15,804 nt of DNA from an uncultured Eubacteriales bacterium (GCA_900556665.1 USPX01000029.1:1-15804); one strand, 5' to 3'. Shown: positions 1 to 7,349, counted from the first letter of the stretch. Program-made: numbers and translations. The notes: generated by a model from the letters alone, not told the origin.

Positions 1-104
1 TGCTATCTCCTTTTTGTGATATAAAAACGTATGAGATTAATAAAATAAGTCATACTAAAGGTATTAATGAATTTTATAGGATTAAAGAAGAAAGTGAGAT
101 ATAA
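1..104 (+). CDS. C-terminal end of an unidentified gene (partial)
   Basis: Reading from base 3, one plus-strand frame is open from the window edge to a TAA at 102-104, giving 33 residues ending KEESEI. The other two plus frames hit stops within the first 25 bases. The stop lies 3 bases before the ATG of the ferritin-like gene at 108, the close spacing expected inside an operon. The residues are charged, with no recognisable motif, and the family cannot be named from so short a tail. It may be a chance open frame, since 33 codons is short. Confidence 0.4.
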   Translation, partial: LSPFCDIKTYEINKISHTKGINEFYRIKEESEI

Positions 105-107
105 TTT

Positions 108-1352
108 ATGAATCCTTTTTTAGAGAAGCCAATGAGTTTAAATAAGTTGTTTAAGGATTGGCGTAGTATTTATCCAAAACCTTATAACAAAAATGAAGTA
201 GATCCTTATACAAAAACACGTATTATTTTAATGAATGGGACAGAATTTGAGGCAGTCTGGTTTTCACATCAATTTTCACGTCATTGTACAAATAATGATT
301 TAAGGCGTGCTATTGCTGCTACAAGAAGAAGTGAACAACAACAACAAAAGATTATAGCTACTCTTAAGCCAGGGGATGAAACGATTCTTGAAACAACTAT
401 AAGTTATGAACAACTTGCAGTTGATTTAACAGCAGCACTAGCTAAAAGAGAACCTGATAAACACGTAAAGATGGCGTTAGATTTTGCACTACTTGAAGAC
501 TTTGATCATCTTTATCGCTATTCAGATTTATTAGAAATGGAACGTGGTATTAAAGCTGAAAACTTAGTAGGACATTATACAGAAATTATGCCAGGAAGAC
601 CTACTATTGCACATCATCGTTATCCAACAGATAATATTAGAGCTTATGTAGATTATTGCAAAGCGGCACCTATTACAAAACTTGATATAGGTATTATTAC
701 AGCAGCAGAGCAACAAACAATGAATTATTATATGAATGTAGCAGGATTTTATGAGTCTGATATTGGTAGAAATTTATATCAAGAAATTGGACTCGTAGAA
801 GAAGAACATGTAAGTCATTATGGCGGTTTAATGGACCCACATCTTACATGGCTTGAAAATTTATTAAATCATGAATACACAGAGTGTTACTTATATTATT
901 CTTGTTATGAGGATGAAACAGATCCTTGTATTAAAAAGATATGGGAAGAACATTTCTGTGAAGAAATTAATCATTTACATCAGGCAGCAGACCTCCTCAA
1001 ACAATATGAAGGCAAAGAGTGGCAACAAGTTATACCAGATGGCAATTTCCCAGAACTTCTAAAACTCCATGAAAATAAAGAGTATGTACGTAATATCTTA
1101 AAAGATACAGTGCAACTTACTTCTATTAGAGATGAATATACAAATATTGGAGATCTATCTAAGGAATCATTATTCTTTACATTCCAAGATATTGTCAATC
1201 AAAATGTAGAAGAAGTACCAAGTCACAAAGTTATAGATCAATATATTAGCAAAAATAAAATGGATTATCGTTATGAAGATAAAGAAAATCCTATTGAAGC
1301 CCTCAGAGACAGAACTTGTGACAATACTTCCGTAGGAAGAAAGCCACTATAA
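108..1352 (+). CDS. Ferritin-like diiron-binding protein of unknown function
   Basis: A 414-residue soluble protein with no signal peptide or membrane segment. The middle holds the four-helix ferritin-like ligand pattern: Glu201 (helix A, AAEQQ), E231xxH234 (helix B, EEEH), Glu256 or Glu259 (helix C, NHEYTE) and E286xxH289 (helix D, EINH), with the spacing expected of a diiron carboxylate bundle. An upstream helical stretch (about 75-145) contains another acidic/His cluster (E130, D131, D133, H134) and may form a second helical unit. The C-terminal 110 residues are charged and unassigned. The family uses diiron centres for oxygen or peroxide chemistry or iron handling; the reaction here is unknown. 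The ATG at 108 follows the preceding stop by 3 bases and has only a weak purine-rich ribosome site, consistent with translational coupling. A strong terminator follows directly. Confidence 0.75.
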   Translation: MNPFLEKPMSLNKLFKDWRSIYPKPYNKNEVDPYTKTRIILMNGTEFEAVWFSHQFSRHCTNNDLRRAIAATRRSEQQQQKIIATLKPGDETILETTISYEQLAVDLTAALAKREPDKHVKMALDFALLEDFDHLYRYSDLLEMERGIKAENLVGHYTEIMPGRPTIAHHRYPTDNIRAYVDYCKAAPITKLDIGIITAAEQQTMNYYMNVAGFYESDIGRNLYQEIGLVEEEHVSHYGGLMDPHLTWLENLLNHEYTECYLYYSCYEDETDPCIKKIWEEHFCEEINHLHQAADLLKQYEGKEWQQVIPDGNFPELLKLHENKEYVRNILKDTVQLTSIRDEYTNIGDLSKESLFFTFQDIVNQNVEEVPSHKVIDQYISKNKMDYRYEDKENPIEALRDRTCDNTSVGRKPL

Positions 1353-1354
1353 AC

Positions 1355-1394
1355 CAAAGAGGCTACTACATTACATGATGTAGTAGCCTCTTTG
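1355..1394. terminator. Bidirectional intrinsic terminator between convergent genes
   Basis: Perfect 16-bp inverted repeat, 1355-1370 (CAAAGAGGCTACTACA) with 1379-1394, and an 8-base loop. The A-rich left flank and T-containing right flank let it work on both strands. It lies 3 bases after the ferritin-like gene and 39 bases past the end of the minus-strand MATE gene, so it should terminate both transcripts. Confidence 0.9.
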
Positions 1395-1432
1395 ATTTAT
1401 AGTTTAGTAAGATTTTGCACTGTAACCTTAAT

Positions 1433-2788
1433 CTATTCAGCCTTAGCCAAGATTTTTTTAAAGTTAATAAGGAAGAGAGTTCCTGTTGTAATAGCTGCTA
1501 AAATATCTGCAATTGGCTCTGCCCAGTAGATTCCCATTACGCCAAAGAAGCGAGGAAGGATAAGCGCAAGTGGAATTAAAAGAATAACTTTTCTAAGAAG
1601 AGCTAAGAAAAGTGAAATCTTAGCTTGCCCCATTGCCATAAAGGCAGATTGACATGCCATTTGCACACCAAATATCCAAATACCACCCATGAAGATTGGC
1701 ATAGCTACTTTGATTAAAGCAATAAGCTCTGCATCTTTTGTAAACATACTTGCAAAGAGCGTTGGAAAAGCAAAGGCAGCAAGTGTACAAATACATGTTA
1801 CAGTTACGGTGATAATTAAAACACATTTAAATGTTTTCTTTACACGATCAAAGTTTTTAGCACCATAGTTGTAACTAATAATAGGTTGTGTACCCAGTGT
1901 AATACCTTGAACTGGTAATACAAAAAGTTGCATGACGCTTTGCAAAATAGTCATAGAACCTACATATACGTCATTCCCATAATGTTGAAGCCCACTATTA
2001 AAAACAATATTAATTAAACTTTCAGTAGATTGCATAATAAAAGGTGCAATACCAAGAGCAGCAATACCACCAATAATTTTAAAATTTGGTTTTAGCATAT
2101 CAAGGCGAATACGAATAGTAGATTTTTTAGAAACTAAGAAAGCAACAACCCATATTGCACTACAAGCTTGAGAAATAATAGTTGCTAGAGCAGCGCCTTT
2201 GACCCCCATATTCATGCCAAATATAAAAATAGGGTCTAATACGATATTAATAATTGCCCCAATTAAAACAGAAAGCATGGCAATGGTAGATCGTCCTTGA
2301 CAAGTAATAAAGGTATTAAGACCAATAGCTGCTTGTACAAAAATCGTTCCATATAAGTAAATTGTAATATATTCAAGGGCATAAACAATTGTCTCATCAC
2401 TTGCACCAAAGGCACGTAGGAATGGTTCTTTAAAAATCATAAAAACAATTGTTAAGATAACAGAAAAACAAAGTAACACAGTTGTACCATTACCAAGAAT
2501 TTTTTCGGCTTCTTTAGGTTTACCTTTACCAAGTTCTATGGAAGCAAGTGGTGCACCACCAGAACCTACAAAGGCACTAAAGGCAGAAATAAGCATTAGA
2601 ATAGGGAAACAAATACCAACTCCTGTTAAAGCCTTTGCACCAACTTCTGGAATATGTCCAATATACATTCTATCTACAATGTTATATAAAACATTTACAA
2701 GTTGTGCAATAACTGCTGGAATTGCCATACTAACGACTAATTTACCGATAGGTGCAGTGCCTAACTTATTATCATTATTTGTACTCAT
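1433..2788 (-). CDS. MATE family multidrug/sodium antiporter
   Basis: A 451-residue polytopic membrane protein with about twelve hydrophobic segments, the full length for the MATE family. The N-terminal hallmark is visible: a short polar leader, then PIGKLVVSMAIPAVIAQLV and the conserved N-VDRMYIGH segment near residues 35-45. The two halves resemble each other (a second PxIxQ-like segment near residue 255). MATE proteins export cationic drugs or metabolites in exchange for Na+ or H+; the substrate cannot be read from sequence. The ATG (complement of 2786-2788) has a good ribosome site, AAGGGGAT, about 6 bases upstream on the minus strand. A TTGACA sits on the minus strand at 2854-2859, but no well-spaced -10 box is evident. 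It is monocistronic and convergent with the ferritin-like gene. Confidence 0.92.
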   Translation of the reverse strand: MSTNNDNKLGTAPIGKLVVSMAIPAVIAQLVNVLYNIVDRMYIGHIPEVGAKALTGVGICFPILMLISAFSAFVGSGGAPLASIELGKGKPKEAEKILGNGTTVLLCFSVILTIVFMIFKEPFLRAFGASDETIVYALEYITIYLYGTIFVQAAIGLNTFITCQGRSTIAMLSVLIGAIINIVLDPIFIFGMNMGVKGAALATIISQACSAIWVVAFLVSKKSTIRIRLDMLKPNFKIIGGIAALGIAPFIMQSTESLINIVFNSGLQHYGNDVYVGSMTILQSVMQLFVLPVQGITLGTQPIISYNYGAKNFDRVKKTFKCVLIITVTVTCICTLAAFAFPTLFASMFTKDAELIALIKVAMPIFMGGIWIFGVQMACQSAFMAMGQAKISLFLALLRKVILLIPLALILPRFFGVMGIYWAEPIADILAAITTGTLFLINFKKILAKAE

Positions 2789-3000
2789 TATATAAATCCC
2801 CTTATAAAATTATATATACGAATTCTTATATGGTAACATATATAAACAATATGTGTCAATTTGTAGAAAGAACATAAATGTAAAGAAAATTTAATATTGT
2901 AAAAGTAATTTAATGGGAAAATATATTTTATTTAAATTTAAAAATGATATAATAATGAGCAAGAAAAAGTAAAAGCTTATGCTAGAATGGAGGTCATAGA

Positions 3001-3399
3001 ATGAAACATATTGTTGTGCCTAAAGAGGCAAAGGTTATTAAAAATAATATTACAGCACTAGAAATAGAAGCTTTTTTTAAGGCAGGTGGCAAAGCACCAT
3101 CTATTAAAGAGCAACTTATATTAAAAGCTTTTGAAATTACAGAAGACACAAAAGTATTTTTTGAGACGAATGAAGTAATTTTATTATATAGTAGTGACCA
3201 AACTGGCACATATTTAAGTTGTTTTAATAAAACAGCAGAAGAACTAAATGTGGAAATCCCACTATCAGCTATGAATTTAGAGGGAAATTATATCGCATAC
3301 TGTGTACTTACAGCAGAAGAGATTAGCGTGGATCAAATGCTTAGTTTACAAATTCCTCAGGGTGGAGTCCTTTTAGTAAAACTTTTAAAAGAAGACTAA
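3001..3399 (+). CDS. Small hypothetical protein, possibly a lone beta-sandwich domain
   Basis: A 132-residue soluble protein with no signal peptide. The ATG follows GGAGG at about 2989-2993 with proper spacing, and a strong terminator follows, so it is a genuine single-gene unit. From about residue 55 the pattern is alternating beta strands: VFFETNEVILLYSS, TYLSCFNKTAEELNVEIPL, NYIAYCVLT, then a final hydrophobic strand GGVLLVKLL. This order (reactive strand, 'N-K-T-A-E' turn, amphipathic strand, closing 'GGVLLVKL' strand) resembles the C-terminal all-beta domain of GH13 alpha-amylase-type enzymes, but no catalytic domain is attached and none lies nearby. The N-terminal 45 residues (MKHIVVPKEA...) look helical and mixed. 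The resemblance is impressionistic; a free-standing carbohydrate-related domain is a guess. Confidence 0.7.
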   Translation: MKHIVVPKEAKVIKNNITALEIEAFFKAGGKAPSIKEQLILKAFEITEDTKVFFETNEVILLYSSDQTGTYLSCFNKTAEELNVEIPLSAMNLEGNYIAYCVLTAEEISVDQMLSLQIPQGGVLLVKLLKED

Positions 3400-3437
3400 A
3401 AGTAAGGGGAATATTTTAAGTAATAAACTATATTATT

Positions 3438-3471
3438 GACTATGGTATAATTGGGTACCATAGTCTTTTTT
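3438..3471 (+). terminator. Intrinsic terminator
   Basis: A 10-bp perfect stem, GACTATGGTA at 3438-3447 with TACCATAGTC at 3456-3465, has an 8-base loop and is followed directly by a T-run (3466-3471). It lies 39 bases after the small protein gene and separates it from azlCD. Confidence 0.92.
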
Positions 3472-3500
3472 GCGATGAATTAAAGTTTGATGAATATATG

Positions 3501-3529
3501 TTGTTATAGAAAAGTAAAAATAATATAAT
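3501..3529 (+). promoter_or_regulatory. Sigma-A-type promoter for azlCD
   Basis: TTGTTA at 3501-3506, a 17-base spacer, then a perfect TATAAT at 3524-3529. It follows the preceding terminator and lies 71 bases before the azlC ATG, the right place to drive azlCD. AT-rich DNA makes chance -10 boxes common, but the ideal spacing supports it. Confidence 0.65.
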
Positions 3530-3600
3530 ATTAAGAATAGTTTAGGGCTTTTGTAAATAAAAAAGAGGTGGAGTATTTATTTTGAGATAGGAGTAGATGT

Positions 3601-4329
3601 ATGAAAAAGAGTAGTCATTTTAAGTATGGTATAAAAGATGGTGTACCTATTTGCTTAGGATATTTTGCAGTGTCTTTTGCATTTGGTATGGTTGCTAAGG
3701 AAATGGGGCTTAGTGTTTTTCAAGCTGTACTATTATCTATTACCAATGTAACTTCAGCAGGGCAATTTGGGGGACTTAATTTAATTGCAGCAAGTGCAAG
3801 TTACTATGAGGTGATTTGTACACAAGTTATTTTAAACTTAAGATACTGTCTAATGTCTTGTTCTCTTTCACAGAAATTAGAACCTAGTGCAGGGCTAGGA
3901 CATAGATTACTTGTGGCTTATGGGGTGACAGATGAGATCTTTGGTGTATCTGTATGTAAAGAAGGAAAGGTGAGCCCTTATTATTCTTATGGACTTATTA
4001 TGATTTCTATTTCTGGATGGACATTGGGCACATTTTTGGGTGTAGTTTCAGGAAAATTTTTACCTGCTAGTATGAGTAGTGCTTTGGGTATTGCATTATA
4101 TGGTATGTTTTTAGCCATTATTATACCACCTTCTAAGAACAATAAGGTTGTATGTGGCGTTGTAATCAGTAGTATGGTGGGAAGTTTATTGTTTAGTATA
4201 CTACCTTATTTAAAAGAGATTTCATTTGGTTTTAGAATTATTATTTTAACATTAATTATAGCAGGTATTGCTGCCTGGCTTTTCCCTGTAGATGAGAAGA
4301 AAAAGGAGGTTGTACATAATGCCGCATAA
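3601..4329 (+). CDS. azlC: AzlC family branched-chain amino acid exporter, large subunit
   Basis: A 242-residue integral membrane protein with the AzlC signature near the N terminus: GIKDGVPICLGYFAVSFAFG, the 'MGLSVFQAVLLS' segment, then 'TSAGQF'. 'NLRYCLMSCSLS' matches the conserved Asn-Leu-Arg-Tyr region of the family. About seven to eight hydrophobic segments follow. AzlC pairs with the small AzlD to export branched-chain amino acids or analogues such as 4-azaleucine. The start at 3601 has TAGGAG at 3588-3593. The last 11 bases overlap the start of azlD, so the two are translationally coupled. The partner gene makes the assignment firm; the exact substrate remains unknown. Confidence 0.93.
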   Translation: MKKSSHFKYGIKDGVPICLGYFAVSFAFGMVAKEMGLSVFQAVLLSITNVTSAGQFGGLNLIAASASYYEVICTQVILNLRYCLMSCSLSQKLEPSAGLGHRLLVAYGVTDEIFGVSVCKEGKVSPYYSYGLIMISISGWTLGTFLGVVSGKFLPASMSSALGIALYGMFLAIIIPPSKNNKVVCGVVISSMVGSLLFSILPYLKEISFGFRIIILTLIIAGIAAWLFPVDEKKKEVVHNAA

Positions 4330-4630
4330 TGTTTACTTATATATTTTTGTGATGGCAGGGGTAACATATTTAATTCGAATGTTGCCTTTAACACTTATTC
4401 GAAAAGAAATCACAAATACTTATATTAAGTCATTTTTATTTTATGTACCATATGCTACATTAGCTGCTATGACTTTTCCAACAATTTTAACGTCTACAGA
4501 AAGTCCTATTTCAGCAGGCATTGGATTTGGCGTAGCACTATTAATGGCATTTTTAGAAAAGAGCTTACTTATGGTAGCGGCAAGTGGCTGCGTAGTGGTA
4601 TTTATTGTAGAGAGAATTTTAGGGTTATAA
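4319..4630 (+). CDS. azlD: AzlD family branched-chain amino acid exporter, small subunit
   Basis: A 103-residue membrane protein with about four hydrophobic segments and the family motif TYLIRMLPL(T) near residues 17-25, followed by 'SFLFYVPYATLAAMTFP', typical of AzlD. The start was set at the ATG at 4319 because AAGGAGG lies at 4303-4309, nine bases upstream, and the protein then begins MPHNVYLYIFVM. An upstream in-frame ATG at 4292 would place the ribosome site inside the gene. The start overlaps the azlC end by 11 bases. It forms the exporter with AzlC. No terminator follows; a new promoter begins 14 bases after the stop. Confidence 0.93.
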   Translation: MPHNVYLYIFVMAGVTYLIRMLPLTLIRKEITNTYIKSFLFYVPYATLAAMTFPTILTSTESPISAGIGFGVALLMAFLEKSLLMVAASGCVVVFIVERILGL

Positions 4631-4643
4631 AATATAACTTGTC

Positions 4644-4673
4644 TTGACATAAAACTATAAATAATAGCATATT
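4644..4673 (+). promoter_or_regulatory. Promoter for the ZTP riboswitch/purine transcript
   Basis: A perfect TTGACA at 4644-4649 is followed 18 bases later by CATATT at 4668-4673, four of six matches to TATAAT. Transcription from about 4680 would place the ZTP aptamer some 40 bases into the RNA. It starts 14 bases after azlD. Confidence 0.55.
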
Positions 4674-4722
4674 TTTTAATAAAAGTAGTTGCAAATAAAT
4701 CTGAAATAGTGTATTTTAAAAG

Positions 4723-4800
4723 TACGTTCTGTATGACTGGCGGATAAGTGGGAGTACCCACAGGGAGTACAGATAATTAGAAGCCGACCGCCTGGGCACC
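4723..4800 (+). promoter_or_regulatory. ZTP (pfl) riboswitch aptamer
   Basis: Both conserved halves of the pfl/ZTP motif are present. First half: P1 TCTGTA (4728-4733) with TACAGA (4768-4773), enclosing GACTGGCGGA, P2 GTGGG (4748-4752) with CCCAC (4757-4761), and AGGGAG (4762-4767). After a short linker comes the hallmark CCGCCTGGGCA (4788-4798). The ligand of this family is ZTP/ZMP, phosphorylated forms of AICAR that accumulate when 10-formyltetrahydrofolate is short. It sits upstream of an IMP cyclohydrolase gene, with the AICAR transformylase next, exactly the genes this switch is known to control. Ligand binding should turn expression on by blocking the overlapping terminator. Confidence 0.95.
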
Positions 4801-4833
4801 ATTTATTTAGGGTACCCAGGTTGTCGGCTTTTT
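4782..4833 (+). terminator. Riboswitch expression-platform terminator
   Basis: AGCCGAC at 4782-4788 pairs with GTCGGCT at 4823-4829, and CCTGGG (4791-4796) and ACC (4798-4800) pair with CCCAGG (4815-4820) and GGT (4811-4813). The loop is 10 bases, and a short T-run follows (4829-4833). The left arm contains the conserved CCGCCTGGGCA of the aptamer, so ligand-stabilised aptamer and terminator are mutually exclusive. This implies transcriptional antitermination by ZTP. Confidence 0.93.
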
Positions 4834-4927
4834 CGTGTGTCAATTTTATGGTTCTTTGAAAGAAACAACCTAGGGGTATCACCCAATAAGTGAATGCATA
4901 TTAAGAATGATTAAAAGGAGAATGAAA

Positions 4928-5635
4928 ATGATCGCATTAGAACAAGAATTAAAAGCAAACCCATATCCAGGTAGAGGTATCGTAATTGGTAGATCAGCTG
5001 ATGGTAAAAAAGCAGTAACAGCTTATTTCATCATGGGTAGAAGTGAAAATAGTAGAAACCGTGTTTTTGTTACAGAAGGTGAAGGCATTCGTACAGAAGC
5101 ATTTGATCCATCTAAATTAAGTGATCCAAGTTTAATCATTTATGCACCAGTACGTGTACTTGGAAATCGTACAATCGTAACAAATGGTGACCAAACAGAT
5201 ACAATTTATGAACTTATGGACAAAGAATTTACATTTGAAGCAGCGCTTAAAACACGTGAATTTGAACCAGATGCCCCTAACTACACACCTAGAATTTCAG
5301 GTATTATGCATATTGAAAACGGCAAATATGACTATGCAATGTCTATCTTAAAAAGCAATAATGGGGACCCATCTTGCTGTAATCGTTACACATTTACATA
5401 TGATAATGCAAAAGCTGGCGAAGGACGTTTCATTCATACTTACAAATGCAATGAAAATCCACTTCCAAGTTTTGAAGGAGAACCTAAACTTGTAGCCATT
5501 GATAAAGAAATTGATGAATTTACAAATATGTTATGGGAAAGCTTAAATGAAGAAAATAAAGTTTCTTTATTTGTAAGATATATTGATATTGAAACGGGTG
5601 AGTATGAAACACGCATCGTGAATAAAAATAAATAG
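4928..5635 (+). CDS. purO: IMP cyclohydrolase (PurO-type)
   Basis: A 235-residue soluble protein of the PurO-like IMP cyclohydrolase family (COG3363/IMP_cyclohyd). It closes FAICAR to IMP, the last step of de novo purine synthesis. Recognisable features are the N-terminal NPYPGRGIVIGRS segment, 'YFIMGRSENSRNRVF' (about residues 33-47), the 'IYAPVRVLGN' and 'VTNGDQTDTIYE' segments, and 'PNYTPRISG'. The start at 4928 is chosen because AAAGGAG at 4914-4920 gives 7-base spacing; in-frame ATGs at 4907 and 4922 precede or touch the ribosome site. It is preceded by the ZTP riboswitch, and its pathway partner follows at 6148. This replaces the IMP cyclohydrolase half of the usual bifunctional PurH. 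Confidence 0.9.
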   Translation: MIALEQELKANPYPGRGIVIGRSADGKKAVTAYFIMGRSENSRNRVFVTEGEGIRTEAFDPSKLSDPSLIIYAPVRVLGNRTIVTNGDQTDTIYELMDKEFTFEAALKTREFEPDAPNYTPRISGIMHIENGKYDYAMSILKSNNGDPSCCNRYTFTYDNAKAGEGRFIHTYKCNENPLPSFEGEPKLVAIDKEIDEFTNMLWESLNEENKVSLFVRYIDIETGEYETRIVNKNK

Positions 5636-5642
5636 TATAAGG

Positions 5643-5815
5643 TTGTGCCGGCGGGATAGCAACCGTAGATTGGCCGTTGAGGGGCATGGGTAAGTGGCAT
5701 ATTACATTTTCCTTAACCCTCCCTACGGTCGAAGGTTAGATAAAATGTAATATGTCACTTACCCACACCCCACGCGATGTATAGATACGGTTGCAGCTGC
5801 GGGCCCTTGGCACAA
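5643..5815. repeat. Long imperfect inverted repeat able to form a large hairpin
   Basis: Left arm about 5643-5718 and right arm about 5734-5815. Matching blocks in order: TTGTGCC (5643-5649) with GGCACAA (5809-5815); GCAACCGTA (5659-5667) with TACGGTTGC (5786-5794); GGGG...TGGGTAAGTG...CATATTACATTTT (5680-5710) with its complement at 5742-5771, nearly perfect; TAACC (5714-5718) with GGTTA (5734-5738). The apical loop is about 15 bases. There is no terminal T-run, so it is not a simple terminator. The right arm is part of the tandem repeat unit, so this is a third, inverted and partial copy of that unit. Confidence 0.85.
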
Positions 5816-5985
5816 ATGCTAGGATGGGCGAGAGAAGCGAATTGAGTTACTTTGACTGACTGGTTAGATAAAATGTAATGTTGCACTTACCCACACCCCA
5901 CGCGATGTGATGATACGGTTGCAAAATGCGGCCCTTGGCACAAATGCTAGGGTGGACGTTAGAAGTGAATGGAGTTACTTGTCTA
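5734..5985. repeat. Tandem direct repeat, two copies of a 128-base unit
   Basis: Unit A begins at 5734 and unit B at 5862. Shared blocks (GGTTAGATAAAATGTAAT, CACTTACCCACACCCCACGC, TACGGTTGC, CCCTTGGCACAAATGCTAGG, GAGTTACTT) all recur at exactly 128 bases, with substitutions but no gaps. Each unit carries a small internal hairpin, CCCTTGGCA facing TGCTAGGG across CAAA in unit B (5932-5952). Unit cores are clearly more GC-rich than the flanks. No convincing ORF runs through them. The 162 bases after the units (5986-6147) hold only a short palindrome, AAACATTAATGTTT at about 6039-6052, and the ribosome site of the next gene. Confidence 0.9.
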
Positions 5986-6147
5986 GTACTAGTAGTGAGT
6001 ATAAGATGAACGGAAATATTTGAGTAGTGAGAGTAACGAAACATTAATGTTTGGATATCGTTTGGTGAATAAACAAGTATTTATGTGGATTGGAAATAGA
6101 GATATTTGTAAGTTAATAATATCGAAGTAATATGGAGGATTTAGAAT

Positions 6148-7323
6148 ATGAAAGAATTAGAATTAAAATATGGTTGTAACCCAAATCAAAAACCATCTAG
6201 AATTTTTATGAATGAGGGTGAGTTACCTATTGAAGTATTAAATGGGAAACCAGGTTATATTAACTTCCTTGATGCTTTTAATGGTTGGCAACTTGTTAAG
6301 GAATTAAAAGAAGCAACAGGGCTTCCTGCTGCGACTTCTTTTAAACATGTGTCTCCTGCTGGGGCTGCTGTTGGGTTACCACTTACAGAAATCGAAAGCA
6401 AAATTTACTGGGTAGATGACCTTGGAGAACTTTCTCCACTTGCTTGTGCTTATGCGAGAGCTAGAGGTGCTGATAGAATGTCTTCATTTGGTGATTTCAT
6501 TGCTTTATCAGATGTATGTGACGAATCTACAGCTAAAATTATTGGTAGAGAAGTATCTGATGGTGTCATTGCTCCAGGATACACAGCTGAAGCTTTAGAA
6601 ATCTTAAAAGCTAAGAAAAAAGGTGCTTACAACATTATTCAAATTGATGAAAACTACAAACCAGCACCTATTGAACATAAAGAAGTATTTGGTATTACTT
6701 TTGAACAAGGCCGTAATGAACTTGAAATTAATAATGAATTCATTAGTAATGTGGTAACAGAAAATAAAGAAATTCCTGAGTCAGCTAAAATTGACCTTAT
6801 CATTTCTTTAATCACATTAAAATATACACAATCTAACTCTGTATGTTTTGCTAAAGGCGGTCAAGCGATTGGTATTGGCGCTGGTCAACAATCTCGTATC
6901 CACTGTACACGTCTTGCAGGAAGCAAAGCTGATAACTGGTATCTTCGTCAATCTCCACAAGTACTTGGTTTACAATTCGTAGATTCTATTCGTCGTATGG
7001 ATAGAGATAATGCAATTGACCTTTACATTGGAGAAGATTACATGGACGTTTTAGCTGATGGTGAATGGGAAAAAATCTTCAAAGTAAAACCACCAGTATT
7101 CACAAAAGAAGAAAAACGTGCATGGCTTGATGGTATGCAAGATGTAGCTTTAGGTTCAGATGCTTTCTTCCCATTTGGTGATAACATTGAACGTGCTTAT
7201 AAGAGTGGTGTAAAATATGTAGCACAACCAGGTGGTTCTATCAGAGATGAGCAAGTTATTGAAACATGTAATAAACACAACATGGCAATGTGCTTTACAG
7301 GTATTCGTTTATTCCACCACTAG
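6148..7323 (+). CDS. purH: Stand-alone AICAR transformylase (phosphoribosylaminoimidazolecarboxamide formyltransferase)
   Basis: A 391-residue protein corresponding to the AICAR formyltransferase half of PurH, with no MGS-like IMP cyclohydrolase domain at its N terminus. It transfers a formyl group from 10-formyl-THF to AICAR, making FAICAR. Visible family features are the start LELKYGCNPNQKPSRIF, TSFKHVSPAGAAVG with the catalytic Lys66-His67 pair, YARARGADRMSSFGDFIALS, 'YTQSNSVCFAKGGQAIGIGAGQQSR' and the C-terminal 'QPGGSIRDEQVI' segment. The ATG at 6148 has GGAGG about 11 bases upstream. PurO, encoded 512 bases upstream, supplies the missing cyclohydrolase. Whether it lies on the ZTP-regulated transcript depends on read-through across the intergenic repeats; no strong separate promoter is evident. 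A promoter for the thi operon overlaps its stop codon. Confidence 0.94.
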   Translation: MKELELKYGCNPNQKPSRIFMNEGELPIEVLNGKPGYINFLDAFNGWQLVKELKEATGLPAATSFKHVSPAGAAVGLPLTEIESKIYWVDDLGELSPLACAYARARGADRMSSFGDFIALSDVCDESTAKIIGREVSDGVIAPGYTAEALEILKAKKKGAYNIIQIDENYKPAPIEHKEVFGITFEQGRNELEINNEFISNVVTENKEIPESAKIDLIISLITLKYTQSNSVCFAKGGQAIGIGAGQQSRIHCTRLAGSKADNWYLRQSPQVLGLQFVDSIRRMDRDNAIDLYIGEDYMDVLADGEWEKIFKVKPPVFTKEEKRAWLDGMQDVALGSDAFFPFGDNIERAYKSGVKYVAQPGGSIRDEQVIETCNKHNMAMCFTGIRLFHH

Positions 7324-7349
7324 ACAATACACAAATAATTTACTATAAT
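7321..7349 (+). promoter_or_regulatory. Sigma-A-type promoter for thiSFGH
   Basis: TAGACA at 7321-7326 (five of six), a 17-base spacer, and a perfect TATAAT at 7344-7349. The -35 box overlaps the TAG stop of the AICAR transformylase. Transcription from about 7356 gives a leader of roughly 160 bases before thiS. Confidence 0.7.

Noticed and set aside
4676..4882. Minus-strand ORF over the riboswitch
   Set aside because: It is the complement of the ZTP aptamer and terminator, and shows no ribosome site or family resemblance.
5734..5985. CRISPR array
   Set aside because: Only two direct units of 128 bases, diverging along their length, without short constant repeats and unique spacers.
5643..5985. 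Insertion sequence
   Set aside because: No transposase reading frame and no clear target-site duplication; only repeats remain.
5847..6044. Minus-strand 65-codon ORF in the purine intergenic region
   Set aside because: It is contained largely in repeat unit B, with no ribosome site and no equivalent open frame conserved in unit A.
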